From Pseudomonadota bacterium (GTDB lineage Bacteria; Pseudomonadota; Alphaproteobacteria; Acetobacterales; Acetobacteraceae): a stretch of DNA of 6,367 nucleotides. Below are positions 5,619 through 6,367 of the stretch, one piece after another. Both the position numbers and the translations under genes were made by a program. The notes below the pieces were generated by a model. It was not told the origin of the DNA and did not search any database. It was given only the letters and a program-made list of their open reading frames with translations. Location of the stretch: NCBI GenBank assembly GCA_021808205.1, contig JAKBCD010000119.1:1-6367 (forward strand), given 5' to 3'. The first letter of the stretch is position 1. Each line of letters begins with the position of its first letter.

Positions 5619-6367
5619 GCCCCATCATTTTACCGGTCTTCCCGCGCGGTTTCTATATCGGGCCGCTTTTTATACATTATTACGCCCTGGCTTATATTCT
5701 CGGGCTGCTCAGCGGTTGGCGCCTGGTGCGCTATCTGGCATCCCGCACACCAATTGCAGCTAGTGGAGAGCAGGTAGATGATTTTCTTACCTGGGCGGTG
5801 CTCGGCGTTATTTTGGGCGGCCGCATCGGCTACGTTTTGTTTTACCAGCCTGGCTATTTTTTTACCCACCCCTTAGCCATTCCCGCAGTGTGGGATGGCG
5901 GCATGAGCTTTCACGGTGGCTTCTTGGGAGTAACCACTGCGATTCTGGCTTTTTGTTGGAAGCACCGTCTTAACCCTTTCCGTTTTGCCGACAGAATTGC
6001 CGTGGCCGTGCCGATTGGTCTTTTCCTTGGCCGATGCGCTAATTTCGTAAATGGTGAGTTGTGGGGCCGCCCTGCCCCGGCAAGCTTTCCTTTCGCCATG
6101 GTCTATCCAGGCGACCCATATCAATTGCCGCGATACCCCTCTGAGCTAATCGAAGCCTCTCTGGAAGGTGTCGTGTTGTTTTGTGTGATGCTGCTGTGTG
6201 CACGCTCCACAGCCATTCGGAACCGGTCTGGCACGTTGGCAGGAATTTTTCTGCTTGGATACGGCATCGCCCGCATAACAGGAGAATGCTTCCGCGAACC
6301 AGATGCGTTTTTGGGCTTTCTGCCGTTTGGCACCACCATGGGTCAGATTCTTTCTGTCCCCATGGTT
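5615..6367 (+). CDS. lgt: Prolipoprotein diacylglyceryl transferase (Lgt), C-terminal end cut off
   Basis: 251 codons are present and the frame is still open at the window edge; the family is about 260-300 residues, so little is missing. Lgt is an inner-membrane protein that moves diacylglyceryl from phosphatidylglycerol to the lipobox Cys of prolipoproteins, the first step of lipoprotein maturation. Seen in order: IHYYALAYILG (20-30), GGRIGYVLFY (68-77), WDGGMSFHGG (93-102, with His100), GRCANFVNGELWGR (139-152), and RITGE (220-224) before FREPD. R140, N143, E148, H100, R220 and E224 match residues reported as important in E. coli Lgt. The core motif has Cys-Ala (141-142) where Ile-Gly or Ile-Ala is usual. 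Several hydrophobic helices are evident. Its ATG overlaps the hldD TGA (ATGA), and no good ribosome site of its own is visible, so translational coupling is likely. Confidence 0.95.
   Translation, partial: MSPIILPVFPRGFYIGPLFIHYYALAYILGLLSGWRLVRYLASRTPIAASGEQVDDFLTWAVLGVILGGRIGYVLFYQPGYFFTHPLAIPAVWDGGMSFHGGFLGVTTAILAFCWKHRLNPFRFADRIAVAVPIGLFLGRCANFVNGELWGRPAPASFPFAMVYPGDPYQLPRYPSELIEASLEGVVLFCVMLLCARSTAIRNRSGTLAGIFLLGYGIARITGECFREPDAFLGFLPFGTTMGQILSVPMV

Noticed and set aside
1..6367. Mobile element, CRISPR array, toxin-antitoxin pair or defence system
   Set aside because: No transposase, integrase, repeat-spacer pattern, terminal inverted repeats or paired small toxin/antitoxin frames are visible; the genes are ordinary metabolic and envelope genes.

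Overview
The window reads as ordinary Gram-negative, probably alphaproteobacterial, chromosome. The evidence is an OprB-type outer-membrane porin, the LPS-heptose enzyme HldD, UbiK and Lgt, together with G+C-rich coding. An Acetobacteraceae-like source (acidophilic or acetic-acid bacteria) is my best guess from the OprB porin and the ubiK/lgt neighbourhood, but this is inference from memory, not a search. Eight genes are supported and coding density is high. Two genes run off the window ends. No rRNA, tRNA, CRISPR array, insertion sequence, attachment site or replication origin is visible, and no stretch over 300 bases lacks a gene.

Left part (1-4025, mostly 57-75% G+C in the rows counted): a family 2 glycosyltransferase runs leftward off the edge. 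Divergent from it is a GNAT acetyltransferase, closed by a small hairpin. Next comes an OprB-like carbohydrate porin with a TTG start and a clear signal peptide. A small SnoaL/NTF2-like protein on the minus strand meets the porin tail-to-tail with overlapping stop codons. A PPK2-type polyphosphate kinase is divergent from the SnoaL-like gene. These look like independent, single-gene accessory or metabolic units.

Right part (4026-6367, lower G+C, about 45-60% in most rows and about 30% in the row at 4321): on the minus strand ubiK (a ubiquinone-biosynthesis accessory factor) is followed by a small unrecognised membrane protein. On the plus strand, divergent from ubiK across a 46-base spacer, hldD (ADP-heptose epimerase for LPS core) and lgt (lipoprotein diacylglyceryl transferase) overlap by ATGA and almost certainly form an operon. 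This part serves envelope and quinone housekeeping.

The main points are start-site decisions and gene-expression signals. Several genes have open frames extending far upstream of the real start; hldD, for example, could be miscalled as 512 aa rather than 327 aa. Both ppk2 and hldD lack a Shine-Dalgarno sequence and have a -10-like hexamer 6-7 bases before the ATG, which suggests leaderless mRNAs. I did not find a convincing undescribed multi-gene system here.
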